A stretch of 64,000 nucleotides of DNA from Ampullaceana balthica (taxonomy: Eukaryota; Mollusca; Gastropoda; Lymnaeidae). The DNA is taken from assembly GCA_944989445.1 (NCBI GenBank), contig CALYLW010000504.1:62001-126000 (forward strand), written 5' to 3'. Shown piece by piece: positions 44,516 to 55,500 of this stretch; positions within the stretch are counted from its first letter, which is position 1, and every line of letters starts with the position of its first letter. A program made the position numbers and the translations under genes. The notes under the pieces are model-generated. The model was not told the DNA's origin and ran no database searches. It saw nothing but the letters and a program-made list of their open reading frames with translations.

Positions 44516-45552
44516 GCAAATTTCACGTGTGTTGATTCCCCGGTTTGTGTTGGTCTCAGCTGTTTGGCCAGCTACCCCTGCCTTGCCCTTGTCATCTTCC
44601 TGCCCACTTACTTGGTTTATCCCAGTTCTTCGGTCCCGAAGTCAAATAATTTCCATTCAAATCTATTCACCCTAACGTTTGCTAGTATCTCCATCTCATA
44701 TCTTATCTTACTGCATACTTAAGGGATAACATTTTTTTTGAATTAATGGACAACTTTCACGGCTAACCTTTTCTTCTCCTCCACTTCTCAATTTTTTTCC
44801 CACCTACTTATCACCATTACGGTAATTACATCAGATGGAAACTAGATGTATGAACGTTACGGTAATTACATCAGATGAATAGATGGAAACTAGATGTATG
44901 AGCGTTACGGTAACACTCAATCTTTGCTTTATCAGAATCGGTCCCGTGACACAAGTCAAAACCGCAAAGTTCAATGTTCGGTGTCCACCTCGAGTGCAGC
45001 TTGACTTTCTTTCCGGTGTTTTCCTAAAATCTGTAATTTCCACGGCCGAGTCCGGTGCTTACCCGGACACCCGGAAATGCCGGGTATTAGACACACTGAG
45101 AAAAAACCCGGAACAAGAAGATGTACGAAACCGCATCAGAGTGTTTAACTATACTATATTTTCATATTTCAAAACATATATTTTCTTGTATATATGATTA
45201 TGAGGAAAAGAAAACTGCTTGCAAACAATGACCAGAGGCCCGCAAGCATATATCGCAGCTCAGCTCAAAGTGTTTTGCTTTATGTAAAATGATTTTTTGA
45301 AATGTTTTTTTTATAAACGTGTTTTCATACTGGTTTGAGAAATTCCACATGCTTGTCGCTGCTCATTTCAATACACTGAGTTTTCTGTTTCCTTTCAAAG
45401 GGCGGGAGACGTGACGTTTATTTTTCACTTAATTCATGAAAGATTTTATTCGCACTCGCACCCGCAGAAAATGGGCCTAGAAATCCTAGAAAGAGGCACC
45501 AGTAATAAAAATAATTTCAACACGTTTCTGCGCTGCTAGCAGTCTTCTCAGT
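44516..45552. other. Intergenic sequence with a short tandem duplication
   Basis: At 44817-44905 a segment starting TTACGGTAATTACATCAGAT and ending with ACTAGATGTATGA.CG is duplicated (40-bp and 48-bp copies, the longer with an ATAGATGA insertion). The rest has no recognised exon. Confidence 0.7.
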
Positions 45553-45868
45553 AGAGTGAGTAGAGGGAGTAGAGTGAGTAGAGTGAGTAGAGTGAGTAGA
45601 GTGAGTAGAGTGAGTAGAGTGAGTAGAGTGAGTAGAGTAGAGTGAGTAGAGTGAGTAGAGTGAGTAGAGTGAGTAGAGTGAGTAGAGTGAGTAGAGTGAG
45701 TAGAGTGAGTAGAGTGAGTAGAGTGAGTAGAGTGAGTAGAGTGAGTAGAGTGAGTAGAGTGAGTAGAGTGAGTAGAGTGAGTAGAGTGAGTAGAGTGAGT
45801 AGAGTGAGTAGAGTGAGTAGAGTGAGTAGACTGAGTAGAGTGAGTAGAGTGAGTAGAGTGAGTAGAGT
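45553..45868. repeat. 9-bp minisatellite (GAGTAGAGT)
   Basis: About 34 head-to-tail units run with almost no variation. The unit codes a tripeptide repeat in every open frame, giving Ser-Arg-Val or Thr-His-Ser runs that are not genes. Confidence 0.95.
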
Positions 45869-46637
45869 GCCGAAACAACTTTACATCGTGCGAATTAACA
45901 AACTGCATTGGCGTACGTCGTCATTTGTATGCCGTTCCTTCAGTGGCGTAGCTAAAGGGGGTGGTGGGGGCGGTCCGCCCCAGGCGGCACACATTGAGGG
46001 GTGGCATTTGTGGGCATTTGAAAAGTGCAACCTATTCCGACAACCACCCTTTTTCTTTTGAAGGGGGAAAACCAAGGTGAAACAAAAATATTCGTAATTT
46101 CTAGTCATAATTAACGGATTCCCACAACATTTGTTTGATTAAATAGTGGATGTTATAACTAACAGAAAAGCATTCAACAATTTAAAATCACTCAAAAAGG
46201 GTATCGATCTGTTTAAAAAATTAAGCGGTATACGACAAGATGACGCCTTTATAAGAAAACTACACAAAACACACATCACCGCTGGGCCCAATAATATGTG
46301 CTATTAATATCGCCACGATGGTTTTTGAGTGGAATTTCGACATTCGCAGAATGATGCGCGAACAAGTACCTACAAATAATGGTGGTTCAAATAGTGTGTT
46401 TAACTTGCAAGTAGTAATTTATATTACTGTTTGAGTTTTAAGAAAATTATTGTAAGGTACTTTTTTAAAAAAAAATTATTTTCTTTTTATTGCATTACAG
46501 TAGCACAAATAATGTGTGTTTTTCATTCAAATACGGTTATTCATTAAAAATGTTACTCCTATCCAATTAAAGTAATGTGTAAATAATTTGAATTAGTTTA
46601 TTTTATGGACAATTATTGAGATTTATGGTAAGAACAT

Positions 46638-47183
46638 AATAATCGGCATCCTTCCGTCTCGCGAGACGATGGTGCATCACCGTTGAGTTGGGTTGCATTT
46701 CCTCGAGTGGCTGTGCAGTCCTATCCTTGAGTGACAGTCTTTACCACAGCTTTTACACACGAATTCTGTGCTACCAAATGTTTTAGCCTTTCTCCTAGCT
46801 CTTCTTTCTGTATCCTCCTCCATCCTACGCTCCTCGGCTACTATGACGCCCTCTTTGACAACTGTGCGCCACGTAGATCGGTCTTCTGCCTTACACTCCC
46901 AGTCGCTTGTGCGTATTCTGGCTGCTTTCATGTCCCTTTGGCAGACATCTTTAAATCGCAGACATGGGCGACCTGTCTTCCTCTTTCCCAATGGCAGTTC
47001 TCCATATAGCAGATCCTTGGGGATTCGGCCAGGGCTCATTCTTTTGTCCTAGCCATCTCAGGCGTCGTTCACTAAGGATTGAGAACATGCTTTGGGTATT
47101 GGTACGCATTAAGACCTCAGTATTAGGCACCTTGTCTTGCCATTTAATGCCTAGGATGCGTCGCAGGCATCTCAAGTGGAAGC
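46638..47183 (-). mobile_element. 5'-truncated LINE, reverse orientation, with 8-bp target duplication
   Basis: Flanked by AAGAACAT at 46630-46637 and 47184-47191. The 3' end on the minus strand has a 14-bp perfect palindrome (CGTCTCGCGAGACG) close to the stop codon. Only the C-terminal part of the protein remains, as usual for incomplete reverse transcription. Confidence 0.8.
46677..47180 (-). pseudogene. LINE C-terminal fragment with zinc finger
   Basis: Minus-strand fragments in two frames read LRRILGIKWQDKVPNTEVL and RRLRWLGQ, then RIPKDLLYGELPLGKRKTGR, DRSTWRTVV, and a finger CKSCGKDCHSRIGLHSHSRKC. The block order equals that of the LINE at 34-37 kb, but the residues differ enough to indicate another subfamily. 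A frame change lies near 47035. Confidence 0.8.
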
Positions 47184-47269
47184 AAGAACATGAAATGTTA
47201 ATAAACACCTAAATGGGCATAAATAATTTCGAAAAAGACATACTTTAAATTTCAAGCGTCTTGGAAAAA

Positions 47270-47520
47270 TTGACATCTGAAGAATTAACTAATAAAACGA
47301 GACCAGATGCTGGAATTTTACTCAATTCAATGCAATCTTTTTCTTTTCTATATTATCTCAATTTATGGGAACCCGTCATTTTTTAAATTAATGCAAGCCG
47401 ATTGCATGGAACAAAGAGATGTGCCAATACAAAACGCTGTTATATCAGCCAAACAATTTGTGAAGAGTTCGAGATATCAATTGAACGCTGAGTTAGAAGG
47501 AGAAACAAAATATTAGTGGG
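47270..47520 (+). pseudogene. hAT transposase remnant (ZMYM1-like)
   Basis: Fragments read SEELTNKTRPDAGILLNSMQ and, after a frame change, LMQADCMEQRDVPIQNAVI and SAKQFVKSSRYQLNAELEG, resembling the middle of ZMYM1-like hAT transposases. No complete frame remains. Another possible remnant is at 46145-46307. Confidence 0.5.
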
Positions 47521-47814
47521 GAAAATTAAGAAGACGTGGTTCTATCTTTAGAACGAGAAGTACAACGGGAAACGTTTTTATCCATGGATGGAATGATACA
47601 AGAAAATAAAAGAACGCTTTGATGAGTTGCAAATCCTTGCAAGAAAATATTCGAATATAATACATGTAACCTACTAAATGAAGCAGTTGAACATCAAATA
47701 AATTACTTTATTGACATTGATAAAATAAAGAACAGTTCAATATTGAAAGAAAAAGGATCCAGGTTTTTATTGCTGTGCCTACACCACTGTTTGAAAAATA
47801 AGCATGTTTCCAAT

Positions 47815-48055
47815 CAAAATTTTGTCATTTAAGTATGTTTTTAGTGCAAGGCTGCACTCTAATATCGTAACACGCGTTTTACGTAAACGTCATTAAATAA
47901 AGTGTCAGTAATCAATATTTAAGTGGAAATTTTATTTAAAGTTGCGCGTTTTGACGTGACGTCACATTTCTCAAACACACCCCCCTCGTCACACATCGTC
48001 ACGTGTATGACTCCCCTCCCCGCCCCAGATGCGTGACGTCATTTATGGACGGTCC
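47815..48055. mobile_element. Right part of a GGGACC-type element
   Basis: It ends CGTGACGTCATTTATGGACG, then GTCCCT, with subterminal CGTCACACATCGTCACGTG and ACGTGACGTCACATTTCT, matching the right end at 33985-34102. It also contains CATTAAATAAA.TGT, the sequence interrupted by the hAT at 31602. A left GGGACC end was not found here. Confidence 0.6.
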
Positions 48056-48115
48056 CTAAAAGGGGCGGCACATTGAAGACAGCCCCGGGCGGCAAAAGTT
48101 CTAGCTACGCCACTG

Positions 48116-48486
48116 CGTTCCTAGGTTAAAATTAAATCTTGTAAGTATTTCACGCCACATCCCCTCCTCTGGAATAAAGATGTTGAAAGATGTAATTTGT
48201 TTCGTATTTTAAAAAGATAAAGATAGTACATAAAAAATGGTATGCCTGGTCGTTGTGCATACTCAACTAAACGAGAACCGAAATTCAATACTTGAGCAGC
48301 GTCAGCGGTATCAAAGCAGAGTTAACCACAATTTAAAAGAAAAGAAAAAAATTCTAGTCATTATAATATTTTATTTTATTTGATAAAATGAAACCCACTT
48401 GTCTCCACCATTTTACATGAACATTGAACAAATTCACAGAACTGATTTGTTGTTGTTAAAACCTGAGACAATAAGACCGACAATAT
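48116..48486. other. Intergenic sequence without recognised gene
   Basis: AT-rich with no exon or repeat that I can name. Confidence 0.6.
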
Positions 48487-48578
48487 ACAGTTTAACATGT
48501 CGGACAGCACACGTTGGACAGTTTAACATGTAGGACAGCACACATTGGACAGTTTAACATGTCGGACAGCACACGTTG
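48487..48578. repeat. 31-bp tandem repeat, three copies
   Basis: The unit starts GACAGTTTAACATGTCGGAC and continues AGCACACGTTG. The middle copy has two substitutions. Confidence 0.93.
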
Positions 48579-48589
48579 GAAGATTGAAT

Positions 48590-48795
48590 CCATTCAAATA
48601 TTTAACATTTGGAAAGATTGAACATTCAAATATTGAACATTTGGAAAGTATTAAATTCAAATATTGAACATTTGGAAAGATTGAACATTCAAATATTGAA
48701 AATTTGGAAAGATTGAACATTCAAATATTGAACATTTGGAAAGATTGAACATTCAAATATTGAACATTTGGAAAGATTGAACATTCAAATATTGA
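48590..48795. repeat. 32-bp tandem repeat
   Basis: Units of ATTTGGAAAGATTGAACATT followed by CAAATATTGAAC are repeated about six times, with one shortened copy near 48640. Degenerate AGATTGAAGA repeats continue to about 48840. Confidence 0.9.
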
Positions 48796-48840
48796 AGAGG
48801 CTAAAAGATTGAAGAAGTTAAAAGATTGAAGAAGTTATTA

Positions 48841-49441
48841 GATTGGACAGGCTAGAAGGTTTAAGAGCTGAAAAGATTGTAGGGGGTAGAAGAATGTAGA
48901 GGTTGTGGATTGTAAAGGTTGAAAATTTGAACGGGATGATGAATTAAACAATACAAATTCCACAGGGTATTGACCTGACATTGCATCCTAGTGGTGAAAC
49001 ACATCTCTCACATTTCCCCCTCTGACCTCTGGTATTATTTAGGGCTAACACCAACTCCAATAATAGAAGAGCGATTAGTGCTGACATAAGGTCATTTTTT
49101 TTGTGGGAGATTGTGAACACAGTTGTTCGATAAAATCCTTAAATCTGCGTTACAGCTTAGATCAGTAAATGTGTAACAAGCAGAAGTCGAGATAACTCAC
49201 TCCAACAATGGCATTCTGGTTAACCCTTTGCTGATCGTTTCAGAAACACATAGAGATGAACCCAGCATCGGTTATCTCGTTGATAAGGCTGGCCCCTATC
49301 TTTGTGCAACACTTTCGATTTTACTGATGTCAGCTGTGATAGAAGGCGGGCAGATGCTCGCTTTGTCCAAGTTTTGCGTAGCACGTGGACAGTGAATTAG
49401 TTCTAGTGATGTACCTTGACCCCTTCGCTGAGGCTCGCCCG
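48841..49441 (+). other. Upstream region of the apolipophorin-like gene
   Basis: There is no coding exon. This is the 5' flank of the lipid-carrier gene and ends in its TATA box. The sequence becomes less AT-rich from about 49360. No regulatory motif other than the TATA box could be assigned with confidence. Confidence 0.5.
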
Positions 49442-49449
49442 TATAAATA
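49442..49449 (+). promoter_or_regulatory. TATA box (TATAAATA) of the apolipophorin-like gene
   Basis: TATAAATA lies about 60 bp before the ATG. The usual distance would place transcription start near 49470-49480, giving a 5' UTR of roughly 25-30 bases if the first exon is not preceded by another. The GC-rich surroundings make a chance TATA less likely. Confidence 0.7.
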
Positions 49450-49502
49450 AGCCCGCCGGGACCCAAGACCAGCAGTACGGCCGTCAATCCAAGCACTTAG
49501 CC

Positions 49503-49554
49503 ATGGAGGCGAAACTTGTCGTCTGCCTAGCGCTCATTGCAGCGAGCAGTGCTG
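49503..49554 (+). CDS. Signal-peptide exon of the apolipophorin-like gene
   Basis: The ATG lies in a good initiation context (AGCCATGG) and starts a hydrophobic leader of about 17 residues ending ASSAG, a plausible signal-peptidase site. The exon ends one base into a codon, and the next exon (GPTRRFIDDDSDSCALECK) joins in phase. A single short exon for the secretion signal is usual for this gene family. Confidence 0.9.
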
Positions 49555-52500
49555 GTAGGTTGAAATGATTTCATTGGGACTGGATGGGATTTACAAAAAG
49601 TTTGATTTCAAGACTTTTCGAATCAAGTGGGATTTTTGAAAAAAAATATGAAATATTAAAATATGTGAATTAACATTTTAATTTCATCTGATTGTGCACA
49701 TTTATTAAATGATTTTAAAATAAATTAATTTGAAAAATAATAAATAAAATTAAATTTTCTAAAAAAACTAAGTTTAATAATTTTCAAATTTAATATCTTT
49801 AAAGAATTTTAGGTAAATTATGTTCTTTTTGCCGTTAAGGTTATATTTGTAATTCATAATTTCACGAGCTGATGTGTTTTGTGAAAATGACTATTATGTT
49901 TAAAAATATACTTTAATAAAGAAGATAAAATACCATTGTATAATTTCTATAATTTATCCTTAATGCAATTGTGTTTATTATTTTTATAATTTTTAAAAAG
50001 GTGAGTTATAATTTTAGATTTTTCAGACACAAACAATAAAATAGTCTCTTACCATTGCTATTTTCTCATTAAATTTAACTAGATTTGTAATTAGGGAAAA
50101 TGATGAGACATTGTGCGGTTGTTTCTCATTATTCCCTTGTTTGGGATATTCTTGTTTGAAATTTAAATCATTAAAAAAACAATTTAAGTTGCAACCAATT
50201 TGCTACATTATATTTATGATCTTATGTATCCCTTGTTGAAGTTTAAAGACACAATTTGAGAGGCGTTAACAACATAAGTTAACAATTACTAGATAACTGG
50301 AAGAAACAACTTTATTCAATAATGAATCATTCATTATTAAATTATTTAAGCATTGTTTCAAAATATTGACTTACATCTTTTCAGGTCCCACAAGACGGTT
50401 CATCGATGATGACTCTGATTCATGCGCTCTGGAATGCAAAGGTATTTGAAGTTTGAAGTCACTATAGGACGATAAAGAAATTTTAAGTTTTATTTTCATT
50501 TAAAAATTCACTGATCCCCCGCCCTCTTCTGTACTTCTCAATAAAAGTAGAAACAAAATTTCATAATTTTTATAACAAAGTTAAGTGATTACACATTTTT
50601 TTTGGGAATTAATTAACCGAACAATAAAGGGAGAAAAGTAAAAGGAATACAATTATGATTTTAATTGTCGAGTTATCTCCTTGCTTATAACATTTCTTTC
50701 CCCTGGATTCACATATTGCCATAAATTAATGTTTTGTATTTATTTTATTTTGGTTGATTTCCTTTGTATTAATTAATTAATTTTTTTAAATGACTACTGT
50801 ATATACTCGTTCTATAGTCCGTTCGTTCATAAGCCGACCCCCCCCCACTTTTGGAAGAGAATAGTATATTAAATGTGTATAATCCGCTTGCAATCCGACC
50901 ACCCAAAAATAACAGGACAGCTTAAACAAATTTTATACATTTTTGAAAAAAGCCGGTACGTTCCACGAAACAAAATAATGACAGATTTAAATGTTTATCA
51001 AAACATAAATAGTTTAAGTATATTCCGATACTAAGTATTATGGCTGCAATTTCTTTTTTAAATATAAAACATAGTAATTAAAATAATTTGGCAGAACATT
51101 TTGGTTGTATAGAATCTTAATAAGCAGCTAGTTCCAGAAATATTTGAGCTTTTCTTAGTAAACAGCATTGCAATGTAAATTTAATTGTATCGTGACTTTT
51201 GAGTAGCCTACCACTACACATAGATGCCCATCAACAGTGGTGCGCATTATAAGACGGATGTAGTCAATTGGGGGGAGGGGGGGAGGGGAGTGCACGCAGC
51301 AATGTTTAGGAGCCAACCAATACCACATTTTTACAGTTTACAGCACAATTATCAGTACATTTGACAGCACACTAACGAATAGTTAGTCAATCTTAAGACT
51401 TTAAAAAAAAATCTAATAGAGTTTTTGAACATCAGAGCACAAAGAGCATGCTAGTCCAGCATGGGCAGTGTTAGCGCTATAGAAAAAAGCAATCATTAAT
51501 TAATAGTATAGCATGGGCAATCCGAAATCCGATTTGGCTGTTAGCACAAAAATAACTTTCAGTTGCCATGAACTATGGTTGCTAGGGAATTACGTTAGTT
51601 ACAAAGTTCAAAGTTGAACTGATACAATATATTATATCAAGGGACATGTTATCAGTTATCAGTCGATGTTATCAGTTATATGACTTGAATGTGACACAAT
51701 ACGATGAACTGGTATCAAATCTACCGTAACATCTGATACAGCTGAATCTTTATCTCTCTAATCAATTTATAATATACCATCTCTGTATTCAATGATGAGC
51801 TGAAAGTGAGAGTTACCCGCTGGCTGTAATCAGGAATAGATCGCTCTTGGTATTCAGTAGCAATTACTAGACACTTTAAAACAATAACTTGACAAACTCT
51901 TGATTGGGCCAAATAAAAGACAAATAAATGTATTAAGAGATACCATGGTGGCTCGAGAAATTTAAATAAAAATTAGCATAATTCTTTTTTATTTCTCAAT
52001 ATTCTTCTATCACATTCATTTGAATATAGTAAGCGGTGCAATGATATAGGTGGGAAATAGTGGTTTAATAACCCCATTACAAATATAGTGAGCGATGCAA
52101 TGATATAGGTGGGAAATAGTGTAGTGGTTTAATAACCCCATTACAAATATAGTGAGCGGTGCAATGATATAGGTGGGAAATAGTGGTTCAATAACCCCAT
52201 TACAAATATAGTGAGCGGTGCAATGATATAGGTGGGAAATAGTGGTTCAATAACCCCATTACAAATATAGTGAGCGGTGCAATGATATAGGTGGGAAATA
52301 GTGGTTTAATAACCCCATTACAAATATAGTGAGCGGTGCAATGATGTAGGTGGGAAATAGTGGTTTAATAACCCCATTACAAATATAGTGTGCGGTGCAA
52401 TGATATAGGTGGGAAATAGTGGTTCAATAACCCCATTACAAATATAGTGAGCGGTGCAATGATGTAGGTGGGAAATAGTGGTTTAAAAACCCCATTACAA

Positions 52501-55500
52501 ATACCCACTTTGATCTATGGTCTCTGCGATCCATTTGGGTGCTATCAATAACTTGAACGCTCATCAATAGCTACTTTCTTTTTTTAAATATAACTTTTCA
52601 GCTACAAAATATTGATTTTCAAAACAAATTTTCGTTAGGTGTTAGGAAATTCACAATAATTACCGGTGTTCGCCTACTTTATCCGATTGTTTAAGGTTTA
52701 ATCTGAAAAAAAATTGTTTAAAGAAGACAAGTGAAATCGAACAATCTGTGTAAATAAAAGAAATAAAACTATATTATTATCTTACGATTGATTTTATGAA
52801 GGGGTTACATTATATAAATTCTATATTAATTAAAGCTATAAAATTATAAAAGTACTCATTAGTACTTATAACAATAGAAACGCGTATAGTATATATAATA
52901 TGGAGATTAGATTTATCACTTTCGTTTTCTGTTATCTCAACCCATTAACCGTTGGAGAGCTGCACACTTTGATAACGCTGACCTACTGTCCTCAAGTTTA
53001 CATCGGGCTGTAACAGTAACGTACATCGGAGTTAATCAGTGTCAGTGGTGGAGATATCTACGTGATCGGTTAAATGACCATCCCCAAGATAAAATATCTC
53101 CATGTCACTTTAAGTGATAGTAGACCTATGAAGACCACCAATCTTGTCATTTAATAGCGATTACTTCTGAAAAAGGACGTATTTTAAATTTATGATTGGA
53201 ATAGAGTTTAAAAACTGGGAAATAGATAATGTTTTATTTCTACGCAGTTGCCTAGAAACCGGAGGAAAGAAGGGGCAAGACGACCTTAGGCGGCACTTTT
53301 GTTTTTAATTTGGAAGGGAATTTTTTTATATTAAAAAAAATGTCTTGTGTTGATATAGATAATGTTTACATACTTCCTAGAACGTTTTCACAAGAGTGTG
53401 AAAACGAAATCAAAGAGATGGTTATTAAAAAAAGAAAAGCAATATTTCAATATTTTTAAAAACGTTTACACGATATTTGCTAAGAAAGTTTACGAGAGGA
53501 TGAAAAAAAGGCACATCGCAATAATGTATCAGGAAAAAAATTAACATTCTACTAAAAAAACAAACTCCTCTATACTGAGGTTTACACAAATAACATCTTT
53601 TATTTACAACGTTAGCCTGGTCGTAAGAATAAAAAGTGGAGTGGGGAGAAGTACAATACATAATTAACACTGCCTCTTTCTATTTTGAATAGCGTTATTT
53701 CTGTTTTCCGTGTGCCGTGTTCTTATCAAGACCATGGCCATGGCAAATGGGCGGTAAAAAAATATTGCTCCCATCTTAGGGCACTAACTCTCTGCTCTAT
53801 ACACCACGTAAGGGTACATGTATTATGTTTTCTTTTCAATATTCAGAACCATTTTTAATGAGTGGTCAATTGTTGTTACAGCGAACCCCACCAAGTTCAA
53901 GTACACACCAGACACAACCTACATCTATGACTACTCCGTGGACACTGACACAACAATGGCTGGTGCCACCAAGGACGCAGCAAGGCTTTCAATCAAGGTG
54001 GGTGACCCATTGTGAGGCTTAGAGTGGGGAAAAACTAACGAGAAAAACAACAAAAAACTTAACAACAACAAAGGTTCTCAAAACAGGAATGGTGGGTGGA
54101 AGAGGCAGGTATGCGCGATCCAGCCATAGCCAATTTACGGTGTCACAAATAAAAAAAAAGGGTGGGGAATAGACAGAAGATCTTTTTCGCGTTTTTGAAA
54201 ACCTGATTCTACCATCTCATAAACTCGGTGAATTTCCCAGAGGACAGAGAGGTAATAAAAAATTAGTGAGATATCCTAAACAATTAGGGAACATTTTTCT
54301 TGGGGGAAGTGATTAGTTCACTGATGACTGATGTATTCGGAAACAAAGTAAATTAAATATTAACTGAAAACTCAAAATAATAATTATGCGAGACATAAAA
54401 AAATATTATTTTTAAAAATAAAATTAATCTTTTGAAAGACGGGGACGCTATTTATGATCATGAGCTCTCCATCTACTACACTTAATAAAAAAAGCATTGA
54501 AGATATTACGTTTATAAACGTTAGAAGTATTCATTTAAATTTATTGAATTCTGATAACTCCTTAGAGTTCAGTGCATGTTCAATGTGGCCAATATTATAG
54601 GTATACAAATTAATCAAAACATTTTCCTTATAAATTGAAATGTGGAAGATTAAAACATTTTAACTGGAGGAGAAAGCTGCTTTTTTCCCCACCTCAACTC
54701 ACAAATAGTCTTTCCAAGTGTAAAATTTACAGGTATCTATATCTAATGTAAAAACGAGACCCAACAATTTTGTCTCTTTGTTTAGGCTCAAGCTGAGATT
54801 CAGTCCATTGACGGTTGTGAGTTTGCCCTGAGTTTAAAGAACGTCCGAGTGTCTCACTCCGATGCCTACGCAAATGACCTCAAAGTCGCCAGCAGGTAAG
54901 ATTGAGATTGCTAACTTGTGTCACCTAAAAGACTATCTTGCTTTCTTTCAAATTTTCTCGCATCCTGATGATCGCACCCTAATGATCGGATGTTGATGAC
55001 TAAATTTAACCTGAGATTGCGATGTACACTCATCGTGTCCCCAACTCACAAACATTATTTCTAAAATGTGTAGACCTTCAAATTCAAAGTGAAACCTCTT
55101 TATACCCCCACTACACACAATTGAAGTTGAATTATTCTGAAACCTTGAAATTATATAAATTCATTAATGTAACTGAAAAATGTTTGAAGATTTGCACTTG
55201 AAGGAAAAAAAAAGCTAAATTTTAAAAGTTTATTTTTAGTAATGTGATCTGATAACCTTTCAAATACTTACGCCTATGCTGTTTTTGTTTGTTGTATTTC
55301 AGGGGAGATGAGTTTAGTCAAGCCATTCAGCGGACTTCCCTTCGGTTTTCATTCGATGATGGTGTCATATCCTCTGTGTGCCCAGACGAGGAGGAAGTCT
55401 CATGGGTTCTCAACTTTAAAAGAGGCCTTCTCTCAGCCTTCCAAAACAGCATGGAGAATTTAGAAACAGACCACACCACACAAGAGGTTACTTGAATAAA

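Larger units (their letters stand above)
45941..48115 (+). mobile_element. hAT transposon (CAGTGGCGTAGCTA family) with nested LINE
   Basis: The element starts CAGTGGCGTAGCTAAAGGGG and ends CTAGCTACGCCACTG. Flanks are CGTTCCTT at 45933-45940 and CGTTCCTA at 48116-48123, 7 of 8 identical. Inside the ends, CGCCCCAGGCGGCAC and GCCCCGGGCGGCA correspond. It holds transposase relics, a reverse-oriented LINE fragment, and the right half of a GGGACC-type element. Confidence 0.85.

Noticed and set aside
43880..44675. Long open frames on both strands over the 21-bp repeat
   Set aside because: The unit length is divisible by three, so any stop-free unit stays open; no start context, domain or splice support exists.
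50797..51290. Possible MITE beginning TACTGTATATACTCG
   Set aside because: A matching inverted end or target duplication could not be found, so no element was called.
53225..53310. Possible hAT end (CCTTAGGCGGCA) in the second intron of the lipid-carrier gene
   Set aside because: Only a short resemblance to hAT subterminal sequence; no partner end or duplication.
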